Shown here one piece after another: positions 21,766-32,800 of a stretch of DNA of 64,000 nucleotides. The translations under genes and the position numbers were made by a program. The notes beneath the pieces were generated by a model, which saw only the letters and a program-made list of their open reading frames with translations, was not told the DNA's origin and made no database searches. Origin of the DNA: Campanula takesimana (taxonomy: Eukaryota > Streptophyta > Magnoliopsida > Asterales > Campanulaceae); the NCBI GenBank assembly GCA_026119855.1, contig JAOWBW010000158.1, positions 618,976-682,975 on the forward strand, in the 5' to 3' direction. How positions within the stretch are numbered: position 1 is the stretch's first letter; each line of letters starts with the position of its first letter.

Positions 21766-22261
21766 TACTCCCTCCGTCCCATTTTAAGAGTCAAAAAATA
21801 GAATGCCACAAGAATTAGGGAAATAATATATTATAAAATATAGATAGTGGGGTAGAGTGTTGTGAGTGTAGAAAGTAGGTATGAGAGAGAAAGTAGGATT
21901 GAGAATAGTTAGCGGATAATTGTTGTGTGTATGACATGTAGATCCCACTAAATAAAGATGTACTCCCTCCGTCCTACTTCACTTGAGACCTAAGAGGTGG
22001 CCACAATAACCAAGGAAAAAGAATTAAATAAGGAAAATGAGTGGTAGTAAAAATGAAGAGAGATAATGAGTGGGTATATAAAATTATAAATAATTACCAT
22101 TTTTGGGAGTCTCTAGTAAGTGTGACGAACCAAAATGAAAATAAGTTTCAAGAGAGGTGAGACGGATTGAGTATAAAAAACTTTCATTTTGTGGATTTTG
22201 ACTCTTAATTTAAGACACCCGTTTGAAAAATTTTTGACTTCTAAAATGAGCGGAGAGACTA
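21766..22261. mobile_element. Stowaway-like MITE 2, interrupted by MITE 3
   Basis: The left end TACTCCCTCCGTCCCATTTT and right end (inverted) TAGTCTCTCCGCTCATTTTA pair over about 30 bp. Another MITE sits in the middle (21961-22173). Confidence 0.8.
21961..22173. mobile_element. Stowaway-like MITE 3, nested in MITE 2
   Basis: Ends TACTCCCTCCGTCCTACTTC and, inverted, TACTCAATCCGTCTCACCTC; 213 bp with no ORF. Confidence 0.85.
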
Positions 22262-22378
22262 TAAATTATCACTGACTAGGTAACACTTACGCTGATACGA
22301 TGATCTGAAACTGATTTTGTGAAGTTAAACTGCAGCGTTTTTGTTAATGGTCCAGATTGAATCAATTTTCACTTGTTG

Positions 22379-22433
22379 AACAATCAATGTCTGATTCCTT
22401 CCAAAAAAAAAAAAAAAACAATCAATGTCTGAT
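22379..22433 (+). repeat. tiny poly-A insertion between 15-bp direct repeats
   Basis: CAATCAATGTCTGAT occurs at 22381 and again at 22419. Between them lie only TCCTTCC and a run of about 16 A. This is the footprint expected of an extremely 5'-truncated LINE/SINE-type retroposition. Confidence 0.6.
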
Positions 22434-22621
22434 ATTAACTTATATTGAAATAATTTATGACACTCACGAGTCATTTTTTTCATAAAAGCATCTCTATTGA
22501 TCCAAAGTAAGCGTTGAAATTTATTATTCTACTCTTATGACCTTTTACAATATTTCAATAATTTTGAAATGGCACATTCAAACAGTGAGTTTCAAATCAC
22601 ACCTACGACTTTTTACAATAA

Positions 22622-22804
22622 TACTCTCTCCGTCCCAAAATGATCTTCTCATTTGCTATTCTTCATTGTCCCAAAAAGTTTTTCCCGTTTCTATAATTTA
22701 GGCTTAAAAGTGCATAAACACAACATGGCTAGTGAAGCAAGTGTTCATATCCTTAAAAAGTTTGAATAGTCAAACGTGAAGATCATTTTGGGACGGAGGG
22801 AGTA
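22622..22804. mobile_element. Stowaway-like MITE 4
   Basis: 183 bp with ends TACTCTCTCCGTCCCAAAAT and (inverted) TACTCCCTCCGTCCCAAAAT; the inverted repeats continue for about 25 bp (GATCTTC at each side). Confidence 0.9.
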
Positions 22805-22899
22805 TTTAATAAATTTGAAGACAAAAACTTGTGTGACGGTTTTACACGTGAGATGGATCACGTTTATGGGCGGGGCAGGGCAAGCATATTTCCTCTCTC

Positions 22900-23118
22900 G
22901 TCGAGATCCGTCTCATGTGTGAAACCAAAACTCGTCATCTTGTAATTCCATGATATTATAGTGAAAAGTTGATCGGTGTGGACGTAGCCCATTGATGTTG
23001 GGGTGAACCACGTTAAATCATGAGTCTTGTTCTTGTTTTGTGTGCGTGGGTATTTTGTTATCTCTTCTTGCGATTTCTCTTGTTGCTGACGCGGTCCCAA
23101 CAACTGGTATCAGAGCCC
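22900..23118 (+). repeat. LTR end followed by a primer binding site
   Basis: The sequence up to GCGGTCCCAACA (ending 23102) looks like the 3' end of a copia-type LTR (CCACGTTAAATC, TTTTGTGTGCG). It is followed two bases later by TGGTATCAGAGCCC (23105-23118), an initiator tRNA-Met PBS. The LTR start is not recognisable. Confidence 0.6.
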
Positions 23119-23325
23119 AGGTTGATGAATGAGCCCGACGCGAAGTGAACTGCGTGCGAGATGTGTGGGGATGTGTGGGATTCTCCTATGTGTAATCTCG
23201 TGAAAAAGACCCTTGTGTCGAAAGTCTTCCCGATAAAGGTGATCGGGCGGCGTGTCCCGCAGATGGTGTTAGTGGCGGTATAAGTTTCGCTGGAGGTACT
23301 TGAGTTGAGGGGAGATTTATTAGGG

Positions 23326-23507
23326 TGTCAACCCAAGTCCCACATCGGCAATTAAATGAAGAATTGTTTAGTATATAAAAGGTGTCCACACACTCCATTA
23401 GTATGAGACTTTTTGGGAGATGACCCAAAAACAAATTCGTGCCGGCTGGGCCCAAAGCGGACAATATCATACTAGTGTGGAGTGGTGGGGTGGTCGCGGT
23501 CCCAACA
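23326..23507 (+). repeat. small TRIM-like 3' LTR
   Basis: 182 bp from TGTCAACCCAAGTCCCACATCGG to GGTCCCAACA, preceded by the purine-rich TTGAGGGGAGA. 'Tcccacatcgg' and a size under 200 bp fit terminal-repeat retrotransposons in miniature. It matches the upstream LTR end (to 23102) only in the last dozen bases, so the pair may be a recombinant. The ORF on the minus strand at 23186 is incidental. Confidence 0.55.
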
Positions 23508-24277
23508 ACCGTCTCACACAAAACTTCCTCAAATATGAATTGGCAAACAAGTGATCGAATGGCTGTTTGAAAATTTTAAGAGTTTATTGCAAAACTGACA
23601 TGCGTACTTTCATTTATTTTCAATTTGACTTGCAAACTTTGGAAACATCAAATGTGGTTTGCGTACTTTCATTTTCAAAATTTTGAGACGACTTTTTTAA
23701 CATTCGTTAAAAACATAACGGGACACTCCAAAAAACTAATCATCCGTCAATTTTTTGTAACAGACGTTATTTTTTTAACCCACCTCTGATAAAGATAAAT
23801 ACTCATTTGACCCTTTTAAACTTTCTATTTCTTCTTTGCCCTCTCCAAGAACCGCCGGACCCCTTGTACTCCGGCCGGCTCCTTCCACTCCGGCTAGCTT
23901 TAATCTCACGATTTCTCTTGTTTTCTAACGAAATATGTCATAGATCTTGAAGACCCATCAATTTTAGACAAATCCCCACAGTTTTCAGCAGATTTGAGGT
24001 TCGCCGGAGAAAAGCAATCAAACCTGAGATCTATAGCGGTGGAGTCATTGCCGGAGAAGTTGAGAGCCGCCGGAGACGAAGGATTCTGCGGAGATGGAGA
24101 GAAGGGGAACCGGAGAAGATCTATTGATCTGTTCCAAAATCATGGTCGGATCGGCAGATCTGGTGGGCAGATCGACGCAAACAAATAGCGATATTGCGAC
24201 GGATTTTGCGGAGGGATTTGACGGCGTTGGCGAAGGGACACCGGCGTCGGAGGAGAGCCAGAGAAGAGATTTTTTTT

Positions 24278-24484
24278 ACCAGTCCTTGGGATGCGTGCAG
24301 GTTGTCGCTCGTCGCCTCTATTTTCCGCTCGGCGTCGGAATGGGATGCCGTTTGGGAGAGGTTTCTGCCGTCAGATTACCAGGATATTGTTTCCCAGGCG
24401 GCGGTGGGCTTGAACGGACTCACCAAGAAGGAGTTGTATCTCCACCTCTGCGATAATCCAATTCTAATCGACGGCGGAAACAAG
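24278..24484 (+). pseudogene. captured exon fragment of an F-box/PP2-B-like gene
   Basis: In one frame it reads TSPWDACRLSLV...WERFLPSDYQDI...KKELYLHLCDNPILIDGG, the conserved stretch after the F-box helix start in plant F-box proteins of the phloem-protein-2-B group (SCF substrate adaptors with a lectin-like C-terminus). It ends at AAG|GTAGAT, a fair splice donor, which suits the end of the first exon in that family. The first part of the F-box and all later exons (the PP2 domain) are absent, so it is a transduplicate, not a working gene. The frame extends upstream to 24194 but that part does not resemble the family. The remaining core may be pieces of other genes. Confidence 0.75.
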
Positions 24485-24553
24485 GTAGATTCAAATTTTA
24501 AATTTCATGTCAATATCTCGTTTGATACGAGTTTTCACTTTCAATTGATACAT

Positions 24554-24555
<2 letters not shown>

Positions 24556-24585
<30 letters not shown>
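24556..24585 (+). repeat. (GT)15 microsatellite
   Basis: Fifteen uninterrupted GT units within the Pack-MULE, just after the captured exon and donor site. Confidence 0.95.
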
Positions 24586-24587
<2 letters not shown>

Positions 24588-24993
24588 AAGTATATGGATA
24601 CATTTTCATGTGGTTGCTGCATTGTGGAGCTTGTGGTTATTGGTGGAGATGGTGGTGGTAGAGGTGGGTTAAAAAAATAACGTTTGTTACAAAAAATTGA
24701 CGGATGGATAATTTTTTGAAGTGTCCCATTATGTTTTTAACGAATGTTTAAAAAGTCGTCTCAAAATTTTGAAAATGAAAGTACGCAAACCACATTTGAT
24801 GTTTCCAATTTGCAAATCAAATTGAAAATAAATGAAAGTACGAATGTCAGTTTGACAATAAACTCAAAATTTTAATGTTTGAGTGGCTGCACAATATTAA
24901 TTGGCACCAGCATTATCTATTATTTTCTGATGGCCCGTGGTGGTAAAGCCACGTAGCCCAAAATGCTTTACCCCGCAAGCATGCATAATGAAA

Positions 24994-25243
24994 TACTCCC
25001 TCCGTCCCAAAACAACCTGCCCACTTTTTAAAATGCACGAGAATTAATAGAATGTGTAAGAAAAGTGGGTGGTGTGAGTGGAAAGGAGAGAGAAAGTGGG
25101 CTAGAGAATAGTAAGTGGATAGTTGTTGTGAGTGGAGAGGAGAGAGAAGTAGTGGGAATCTTTTTTATTTTGGGAAAGTAAGACTTACCAATGGGACACC
25201 CAAAAGGGAAATATGTGCAAAGTGTTTTGGGACGGAGGGAGTA
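24994..25243. mobile_element. Stowaway-like MITE 5
   Basis: 250 bp, ends TACTCCCTCCGTCCCAAAAC and (inverted) TACTCCCTCCGTCCCAAAAC; no ORF of note. Confidence 0.9.
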
Positions 25244-26069
25244 CATGTGATCTGTGTTTGTGGCTGCTGTTTGTCAGAATTTAATTTAAGACTTCATTGA
25301 TGTTGAAAATAATTTCGTTTGAAAAACATGCTCACAAAAAATGTTGGTGAGTTGTGCTTTTCCTGTGGCAGCTGTTTGTATACAGTAGTGTTTGTTGATT
25401 ATTAGTACATTTGTCTTAAAAATGAATTAGTGTAACACCCGTGCATTAAATGCACAGCCACAAAATATAAACTAAATAATATAATCACTATAATTATCTT
25501 ATTTTATTTGCATAAATATTAGTATTAAATATAAATAAATTTCTCATTTTCGAGCAATTAATATTATCAACGACACTATTTTTTTCTTCATTAATTCGTG
25601 TCTTTTAATTTTTTTTTTGTTTGTATAATCATATAAAATCGTACTCCGTATTTTCTAACCAAAAAGATTTTAATAATATATTATTATATTATAAAATGTT
25701 GGATTTTGAATAATTGTAGCCGTGAAGTGTTGTGGCGACAAATATATGTTTTCTTTTGACGAAATTACTTTATTTTATTAGAAAAAAGGGCTCATGGCCA
25801 ATAAAATTGTAATACATATTTCTAGCATAATTAGCGTTTACATGAGCAAATTTCACTACGTTCCTATCTACCTTAGAATTTTGAAACTATTACAACTTGA
25901 AATAAAAAGTTGGATGTCTGAGATGATGTTGGGAACAAATATATAGAGGGGCTCTCAGCTGGTAATTAAGGCTCTAGATTTATTACGTCTCAGATAGATT
26001 CAATCAAAACTTAACCTTAATTTTTTTGAACGAGTTTTATCTTCATTGATGCTAAAGTTCAGTAGTGAC
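25244..26069. other. unassigned AT-rich sequence
   Basis: No coding signal. It contains GTAACACCCGTGCATTAAATGCAC at about 25432 (broken here only as a landmark: GTAACACCCGTGC then ATTAAATGCAC), a phrase common at plant repeat ends, but I could not find a partner end. Confidence 0.4.
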
Positions 26070-26151
26070 CCGGGTTGTCAAAGTCGACCGCCCGCCTCGA
26101 CTTTCTGGTGCCTTGGGGGTCGGTCGCCTTTTTGCAGTCAGGCAAGCGGAT

Positions 26152-26633
26152 TGTCACGCCCTTAAAAGTGACAAGCAAAGGAGGCTTACTTTTTCTAGAT
26201 TGTTCCACTTGGTTATGGAATTCTCAAAGTCTATGCAAGAAATGGTGGGATAATTCTAAAAGCCTCCTCCACATTCTTGTTCATGTAAATATCCTAGATA
26301 CTTCTTAGAATTATTCTAGAGAGTATATAGTTATTAGGAATATTCTAGGTATTAGATCTTGTCCATTGATGTAAATAGACCTTGACCATCCGTTGAGGAG
26401 GTGGAGGCCTAAATAACGGAAAGGCCTCATTTGGCCAAACCATCCAAGAAGTTGTAATCCTTCTTAGGCAATAAAGAGGTTTCCTCTTAAACTCTCCCTT
26501 ACAATCTTACTTGTTTTTCTAGCCAAACGCTTAGCACACGATAAGGGGTCGAGTAGGATGACTTAGCTACTGCGAGGGACATAAAAGGTGCTAAGTCCTC
26601 ACGGTTCATTGTTAAGGGAACAAGTCCGTGACA
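26152..26633 (+). mobile_element. solo LTR, about 482 bp
   Basis: It starts TGTCACGCCC and ends GTCCGTGACA, flanked by GGAT on both sides (26148-26151, 26634-26637; only 4 bp are sure). No PBS or internal domain. Short ORFs at 26065 and 26075 run across its start and are incidental. Confidence 0.65.
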
Positions 26634-26964
26634 GGATGTACGCCTTTCTTCACGAGGCGTTCTCCTTGCTCGCATTTTTCCCGCCCGCCTCTCACCTTTT
26701 TTTTCATTTTTTATTTTAAAATTTCTTTTCCGCTGTTTTTCAATTTTTCATTTACTTTTGCATGACATTAGAGATTGATTTTTTTTCCTCGATAATATTT
26801 AAGGGTTTAAGTTTATTTCACTTGCTTAACTAGTATTTTCTTTGTTGATTTGAACTTTGTAATTTTAATTCATGCTTCTTACTTTTGAAGTTTGACTACG
26901 TCAGGATATTATTATGTGCAGAATTGTGAAATTTATTTAATGTTTTATTCTTGTTCATAACATG

Positions 26965-27510
26965 TGTTAGTAAATCAGACCCAAAAGATAGCAAATAACA
27001 ATGAACGTAAATCAACAAAGAATATACGTGGTTCACCAATCTCAATTGGCTACCTCCACGGGAAAAGGGAAATAGATATTATTATGGCGGAGAAACAATT
27101 ACAAGAAGATGATGATCACACTAATCTATGTTTGCACGGACTTTGATCACAAAGTTCCTAGCTATGCAAATTCCTAGAACTAGAATTACTTATCTCTCTC
27201 TCTATGTCTTTGATCACGCAAGAAACAAATACTACATTATGGCTAGTATTTATTAAGATTTAGTGACCTAATTCAAAAGATAGAAGGAGTCCTAAATCAA
27301 ATCCTTAAATGACTTGATTTACTTTCTACGCAAGCCAGAACAGTGCCGAAATCTGGAATTTCCGAACTCGCCTTGGTCCGCCCTGGTCTAGGACAAGGTC
27401 CGACCGAACCCAAGCTTGTCCGATCGCACCCTTGCTGATACCCGGCCGGATCATGTGCTGCTGCTTTGCACTTCTTTTTTCTTCTTCTTCAAAATCATCT
27501 TGCTCTAACA
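26965..27510 (-). repeat. family B LTR, leftmost (3' LTR)
   Basis: 546 bp; plus strand TGTTAGTAAATC...GCTCTAACA. It contains the B-type palindrome set at 27375-27452. Confidence 0.9.
27375..27452 (-). repeat. degenerate GC-palindrome set, family B LTR
   Basis: Start points at 27375 (GGTCCG-CC-CTGGTC), 27397 (GGTCCG-AC-CGAACC), 27417 (TGTCCG-AT-CGCACC) and 27439 (TACCCG-GC-CGGATC) are spaced 22, 20 and 22 bp. Arms are imperfect, but the spacing repeats in the other B LTRs (45249-45326, 47514-47591, 48835-48912). Confidence 0.6.
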
Positions 27511-28400
27511 ATCTCCACCTTGATTTTGAATCTCCCCAAATAATTCAGATGCACGAGCTTCCGACATAGCCTCCACCTTGAGACACATCCCTCATACCAG
27601 TTTTTTCAACCTTTGCCTCAGTTTGTCTTTCGTCAAAGACACTAGATTTTGTGCACCATGTATCTTCAAGACACTCAGAATTTGCCTCACTAGAAAAACA
27701 ACTTTGTCCTCTGGACAATCAGATTTTCTGCATGCAATGTATCCTACGGACACCCAGACGTGCACCTACGGGCCCTCAGAATTGCCCCAACAGGCGAATA
27801 AAAGTCATTCAGTTATGGCCCATCCAGTCGACATTGGATCATGCCAACCATGACTGATAGAACCGGTGTGTGTTGATCTTCTAGCCGTGGCATGCCCAGT
27901 TCACTCCGGCCTAGAGTAAAACGATGCTCCACTTGCTCGTCAACACCCTCACCATTCTCAGAACCTTGGAGGATGAGCAAGGAACCTTTTCTTTCACCCT
28001 TCAGAATCACATCTGAACCTTTGTAGACATCCAGAACTTCACCTTCACCTTTGAAACTGTATCCCTTCTTGTCCAACCGACCTAGTGATATTAGATTCTT
28101 TGCTACTTGTGGAACGTGTCTTACCTTGTTCAATGTGAGAGATTTATCACCTGAAGTTCTCACCCTTACGGAGCCCATTCCAACTACCTCGCAGTCTGAT
28201 CCATTAGCCATTTAAATACGGTCTCCATCTTTCTACTCGTACGTTGTAAACTGCTCCTTGCGCGAACACATGTGATAAGACGCTCCCGAATCTAGAACCC
28301 ATGCAACTTCCATGCACGCTTCTTCTTCGGTCAGCAGGGCATAATCACAATCCTCATCCAGATTGTCACTGCTTGCCGTCGCAGAAGTTGGCTCAGATTT
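27511..28400 (-). pseudogene. family B internal region 1, protease part
   Basis: On the minus strand it reads ACMEVAWVLDSGASYHMCSR (aspartic protease with intact DSG) then NGSDCEVVGMGSVRVRT, KVRHVPQVAKNLISL and KGYSFKGEGEVLDV, as in copia protease and GAG-pre-integrase regions. A stop lies at about 28212-28214, where the other copies read through. After GMPRLEDQHTPVL the frame leaves the copia pattern, so integrase never follows. It is cut at 28400 by family C; the gag half lies at 44008-44846. Confidence 0.8.
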
Positions 28401-29788
28401 TGTTGGGTTTCGTAGTAACATGCGCAGCGGAATTAAGCATTTAAAATTTATGAAACCCAAAGACTATAGATCCATTCATATGATTATGACAAATACATCT
28501 ATTATGAATACAAGAATACTAACCCTTGATCTTGACTGCTAGATCAAAAGGAACTATATGATTTTATGTATTATTGATCTTTGATTCTCAATCTCAGTCA
28601 ATAATTATGTTTCTCTAAACAAGCGAATAAATCATATACAATGGCTGGGACTGATATATTTATATGGGTATAAGTCCTTAACCCTAAAGGACTTAGGAAA
28701 CCCAAATCCCGTAACTATTTTGTGCTGCAGATTTTCCTGGCCTACTTGACTGGCACGGTCGTGCCCTAAGACTGGCACGGTCGTGCCAATGCCTTCGAGG
28801 CAACCTTCCCAACCGCCCAATATTGGCACGGTCGTGCTTTATATCTGGCAAAGCCGTGCCGAGCTCAGCACAGTCGTGCTTGATATTTTGGCACGGTCGT
28901 GCCAATCAATCCGCCAGCACTTATCTTTTGGCTATATGTGGCACGGTCGTGTCTTATAAAGAGCACGGCCGTGCCAGACCAAAACTCTGCCATTTTTTTC
29001 CCTTTTTCCAATTCGTTCTCTTGTGTGTGACCCCATAGGATTATATCAAGTTGGCAATGAGCCCAAACACACTTTGTCTCATAAATCATGAGCGGACCCT
29101 AGCAGGCCATCATGATTACCCAAATGATATAACTTGTTAAAGTTCGTTAATCCATTATAGAACATATTACAATCTCTTTGTTTCACGATGTCTATTGAAC
29201 GTAAACCATGGTCAATGGTCAACTTACATAGTCCAATGCTTTCTCGATCCCGAATGTATTGATAAGACAAATCTTATTTGAGCACGGCCATGCATTTTAT
29301 CAATACCATTCATCGAGTAGACAAAGCTTGACATCTCTCTTGACGAGGAACAAATTCTTTCTTGGCTTGTTACTCTTCCCTACATGATTCCGATTATGCC
29401 AATCATATTCTTTATAACTACCCGGTTAGGGGTAACGTTTGAATATATCAAACATAATGTTCATCAAGTGAATGACTGTAATAACCTCAAGTCTAAAGAT
29501 TCCAGTAATATAACTATATGATACTTAATTATGACATTGTGACCATGACATAAATCTCTTACGGGTCGGTCCAGTATTTGGTCTCTAATAAACACCCATA
29601 CATCATAATCATCATATGATTATCTATTAAACTTATACTAACAATTAATCATTATTATCAGGAATGTGGATTATTATAATAAACATGCAAAGGATATAAT
29701 AATCAAACATTCAATATCTTTATTAAAACATAATCAAATGTTAACATTAATTGTTCTCATAACGTGCCTAGAGCATACAACACCAACA
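28401..29788 (-). repeat. family C LTR a (3' LTR of unit 1)
   Basis: 1,388 bp; plus strand TGTTGGGTTTCG...ACACCAACA. It lacks a stretch of about 140 bp that LTR b has after its first 130 bp. The purine-rich minus-strand tract AAGTGGGAGAT lies next to it (29789-29800). Confidence 0.9.
28752..28975 (-). repeat. double GC-palindrome tetrad, family C LTR a
   Basis: Eight copies start at 28752, 28774, 28825, 28847, 28867, 28890, 28940 and 28962. Type: GGCACG-GT-CGTGCC; the best is TTGGCACGGTCGTGCCAA (28888-28905). Two tetrads, each with 22-23-bp pairs and 73 bp between pairs, are joined by a 20-bp step. A ninth, decayed copy lies at 29281. Confidence 0.9.
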
Positions 29789-29802
29789 ATCTCCCACTTG
29801 CA

Positions 29803-32800
29803 CTAGGCCTAATTAATGTATCGAATACCCATAGAGCTAACATGACCTTCATGCTTTGCTTGTAGAAGACCCTTTGTCAATGGGTCGGCTATGTATGTTA
29901 TCATCAGTCGGTACTCTGCATATATTTACGTCTCCTCTATCAACGATCTCTCGAATGATATGAAAACGCCTAAGTATGTGTTTGGATTTCTGATGTGATC
30001 TTGGTTCATTTGCTTGAGCAATAGCACCATTATTGTCTCAATAAGGGTCTATTGAGTTAGCAATGCTAGGAACCACTTCTAGTTCACCAATGAACTTCTT
30101 GATCCAAACAGCCTCTTTTGCAGCATCGGATGCAGCAATATACTCAGCTTCTGTTGTAGAATCTGCGACGGTACTTTGCTTAGAACTCTTCCAGCTAACA
30201 GCACCTCCATTTAGCACAAATACAAATCCAGATTGTGATCTTGAATCATCCTTGTCGGTTTGGAAGCTTGCATCTGTGTAACCACTTACAACAAGATCAT
30301 CTTCCAATCCTCTATACACCAAGAACGAGTCTTTAGTCTTTCGCAAGTACTTAAGAATCATCTTGACTGCAATCCAGTGACTCTCACCGGGATCTGATTG
30401 GTATTTGCTCGTCATGCTCAAAGCATACGAGACATCAGGTCTAGTACATATCATGGCATACATGATTGATCCAATTGCGGAAGCATATGGTATCCCAATC
30501 ATTCTCTTACGCTCATCAGTGGTCTTAGGACACTGATTCTTGCTTAGAGTTATGCCATGGCCTACTGGAAAATTTCCTCTTTTAGAGTTCTCCACGCGGA
30601 ATCTCTTAAGAACTTTGTCAATATATGTATCTTGACTTAAACCAATCAATTTCTTAGATCTATCACGATAGATTCTAATGCCAAGGATATAAGCGGCTTC
30701 TCCCATATCTTTCATTGAAAAACACAAGTCTTCACAGACTGCAGTGTAGGAATGTCGTTTCCAATGAGCAATATGTCATCAACATATAGTACTAGAAATA
30801 ATACTATGCTCCCACTAATCTTCTTGTATACACAAGGCTCATCTTCGTTCTTGATAAAGCCAAACTCTTTGACCGATTCATCAAATTGAAGATTCTATCT
30901 CTTTGAAGCTTGCTTCAATCCATAGATGGATCTTTGCAACTTGCATACTTTATTAGAATTTTCGAGAATTGTAAAACCTACAGGTTATGTCATATAAACA
31001 TCCTCAAGTAAGTTCCCGTTAAGGAACGCTGTTTTGACATCCATTTGCCATATCTCATAGTCAAAATATGCGTCTATGGTAAGTAAAATTCTTATAGACT
31101 TGATCATTTCTACGGGCGAAAAGGTTTCATCATAGTCGATTCCATGAATCTGCCTATAGCCTTTCGCTACAAGTATAGCTTTATAAGTATGCACCTTTCC
31201 ATCCATGTCAGTTTTCTTTTTGAAAACCCACTTGCATCCTATGGGTTTTACACCTTCGGGCGCATCAATCAAGTTCCAAACTTGATTATCATACATTGAC
31301 TTAATTTTAGATTCCATGGCTCCAAGCCATTTATCTGAATCAGGAGCGGACATCGCTTCTTGGTAGGAAGTAGGTTCGTCATCAACTATGACTTCTACTT
31401 CATTTCTATCCGTCATGAGAAATCCATATCTCTCAGGTTCGGATCACACCCTACCAGTTCTGCGAGGAACTTGAGTATTTTGATTAGGTTCCACAACTCC
31501 TTGTGAAACTTGATCAGATCTAACATTCTGTTCCATGTAACTTTCGGGTTCTTAAACCTCTTCAAGACTAATTTTACTCCCATTAGTTCTTTTAGAGAGA
31601 AACTCTTTCTCTAGAAAAGCACCATCTCGTGCAACAAACACTTTATTGTCCGTGCGGTTGTAAAAGTAGTATCCTTTAGTTTCTTTAGGATATCCCACGA
31701 AATTACATTTATCAGACTTGTGTGGGAGTTTGTCAGAGATTAGTCTCTTGACATAGGCCTCACAACCCCAAATCTTCATAAAAGAAATATTAGGGTTCTT
31801 TCCTTTCCACATCTCATATGGTGTTTTAGGAACATATTTTGTTGGAACATTATTTAGTGTAAGAGTAGCAGTTTCTAGTGCATGTCCCCAAAAGGATAAA
31901 GGAAGATTAACTTGACTCATCATGGAGCGGACCATATCCAATAAAGTCTTATTTCTCCGCTTAGACACACCATTCCATTGAGGTGTTCCAGGTAGAGTTA
32001 ATTGTGAAATAATTCCACAATCTTTAAGATGATTGTCAAATTCTTGGCTTAAATATTCTCCACCACGATCAGATTGAAGTGCTTTAATAGTTTTGCCAAG
32101 TTGATTTTGTACTTCATTTTGAAATATTCTAAATATCTCAAAAGACTCACTTTTATGTATCATTAAGTAGACATAGCCATATCTACTAAAATCATCAGTA
32201 AAAGTTATGAAGTATTGATATCCTCCCCTAGCATTGCTGCTCATTGGTCCACACACATCAGTATGTATGAATCTCAATAAGTCACTTACCCTTTCACTAC
32301 TCTTAGTAAAAGGAGTCTTTGTCATCTTTCCAAGTAAACAAGACTCACAAGTTTCATATGATTCAAAATCATGTGAATCTAAAAGTCCGCCACCATAGAG
32401 TTTTGAGATACGCTTCTCATTTATATGACCAAGACAGCAATGCGACAAATAAGTATGATTTACATCATTAGGTTTGGATTTCTTATTTACATTATAAATA
32501 TTCTCATTATTCCCACTTTCAACATCAAGAACATAAAGGCCATTAAATGAACATGCAGTACAATAAAGCATCTCATTTAAATAAATAGAAAACTTCTTAT
32601 TCTTAATAAGAAAACTATAACCTTCATTATCCAAACAAGAAATTGAAATAATATTTCTACTTAAATCCGGAACGTAATAATAATTTTTCAAAACAAGAAT
32701 TAATCCGCTAGGTAAAATGACATCATATGTTCCTACGCCTAATGCAACAACTCTTGCTCCATTCCCCACACGTAGGTCCACTTCGCCATCTTTAAGTAGC

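Larger units (their letters stand above)
23571..24873. mobile_element. Pack-MULE-like element with long terminal inverted repeats
   Basis: About 215-bp inverted repeats (23571-23787 and about 24660-24873) match closely over their full length, e.g. GTTTGCGTACTTTCATTTTC on the left and its complement on the right. A 9-bp flank GCTGTTTGA (left) and AATGTTTGA (right) agrees at 7 of 9 positions, as expected of an aged Mutator-type duplication. There is no transposase. The core (23790-24655) is markedly GC-richer than the surroundings and holds a host-gene exon fragment. Confidence 0.8.

Noticed and set aside
25432..25460. End of a Helitron or other element at GTAACACCCGTGC
   Set aside because: No CTRR hairpin end or matching inverted end found.
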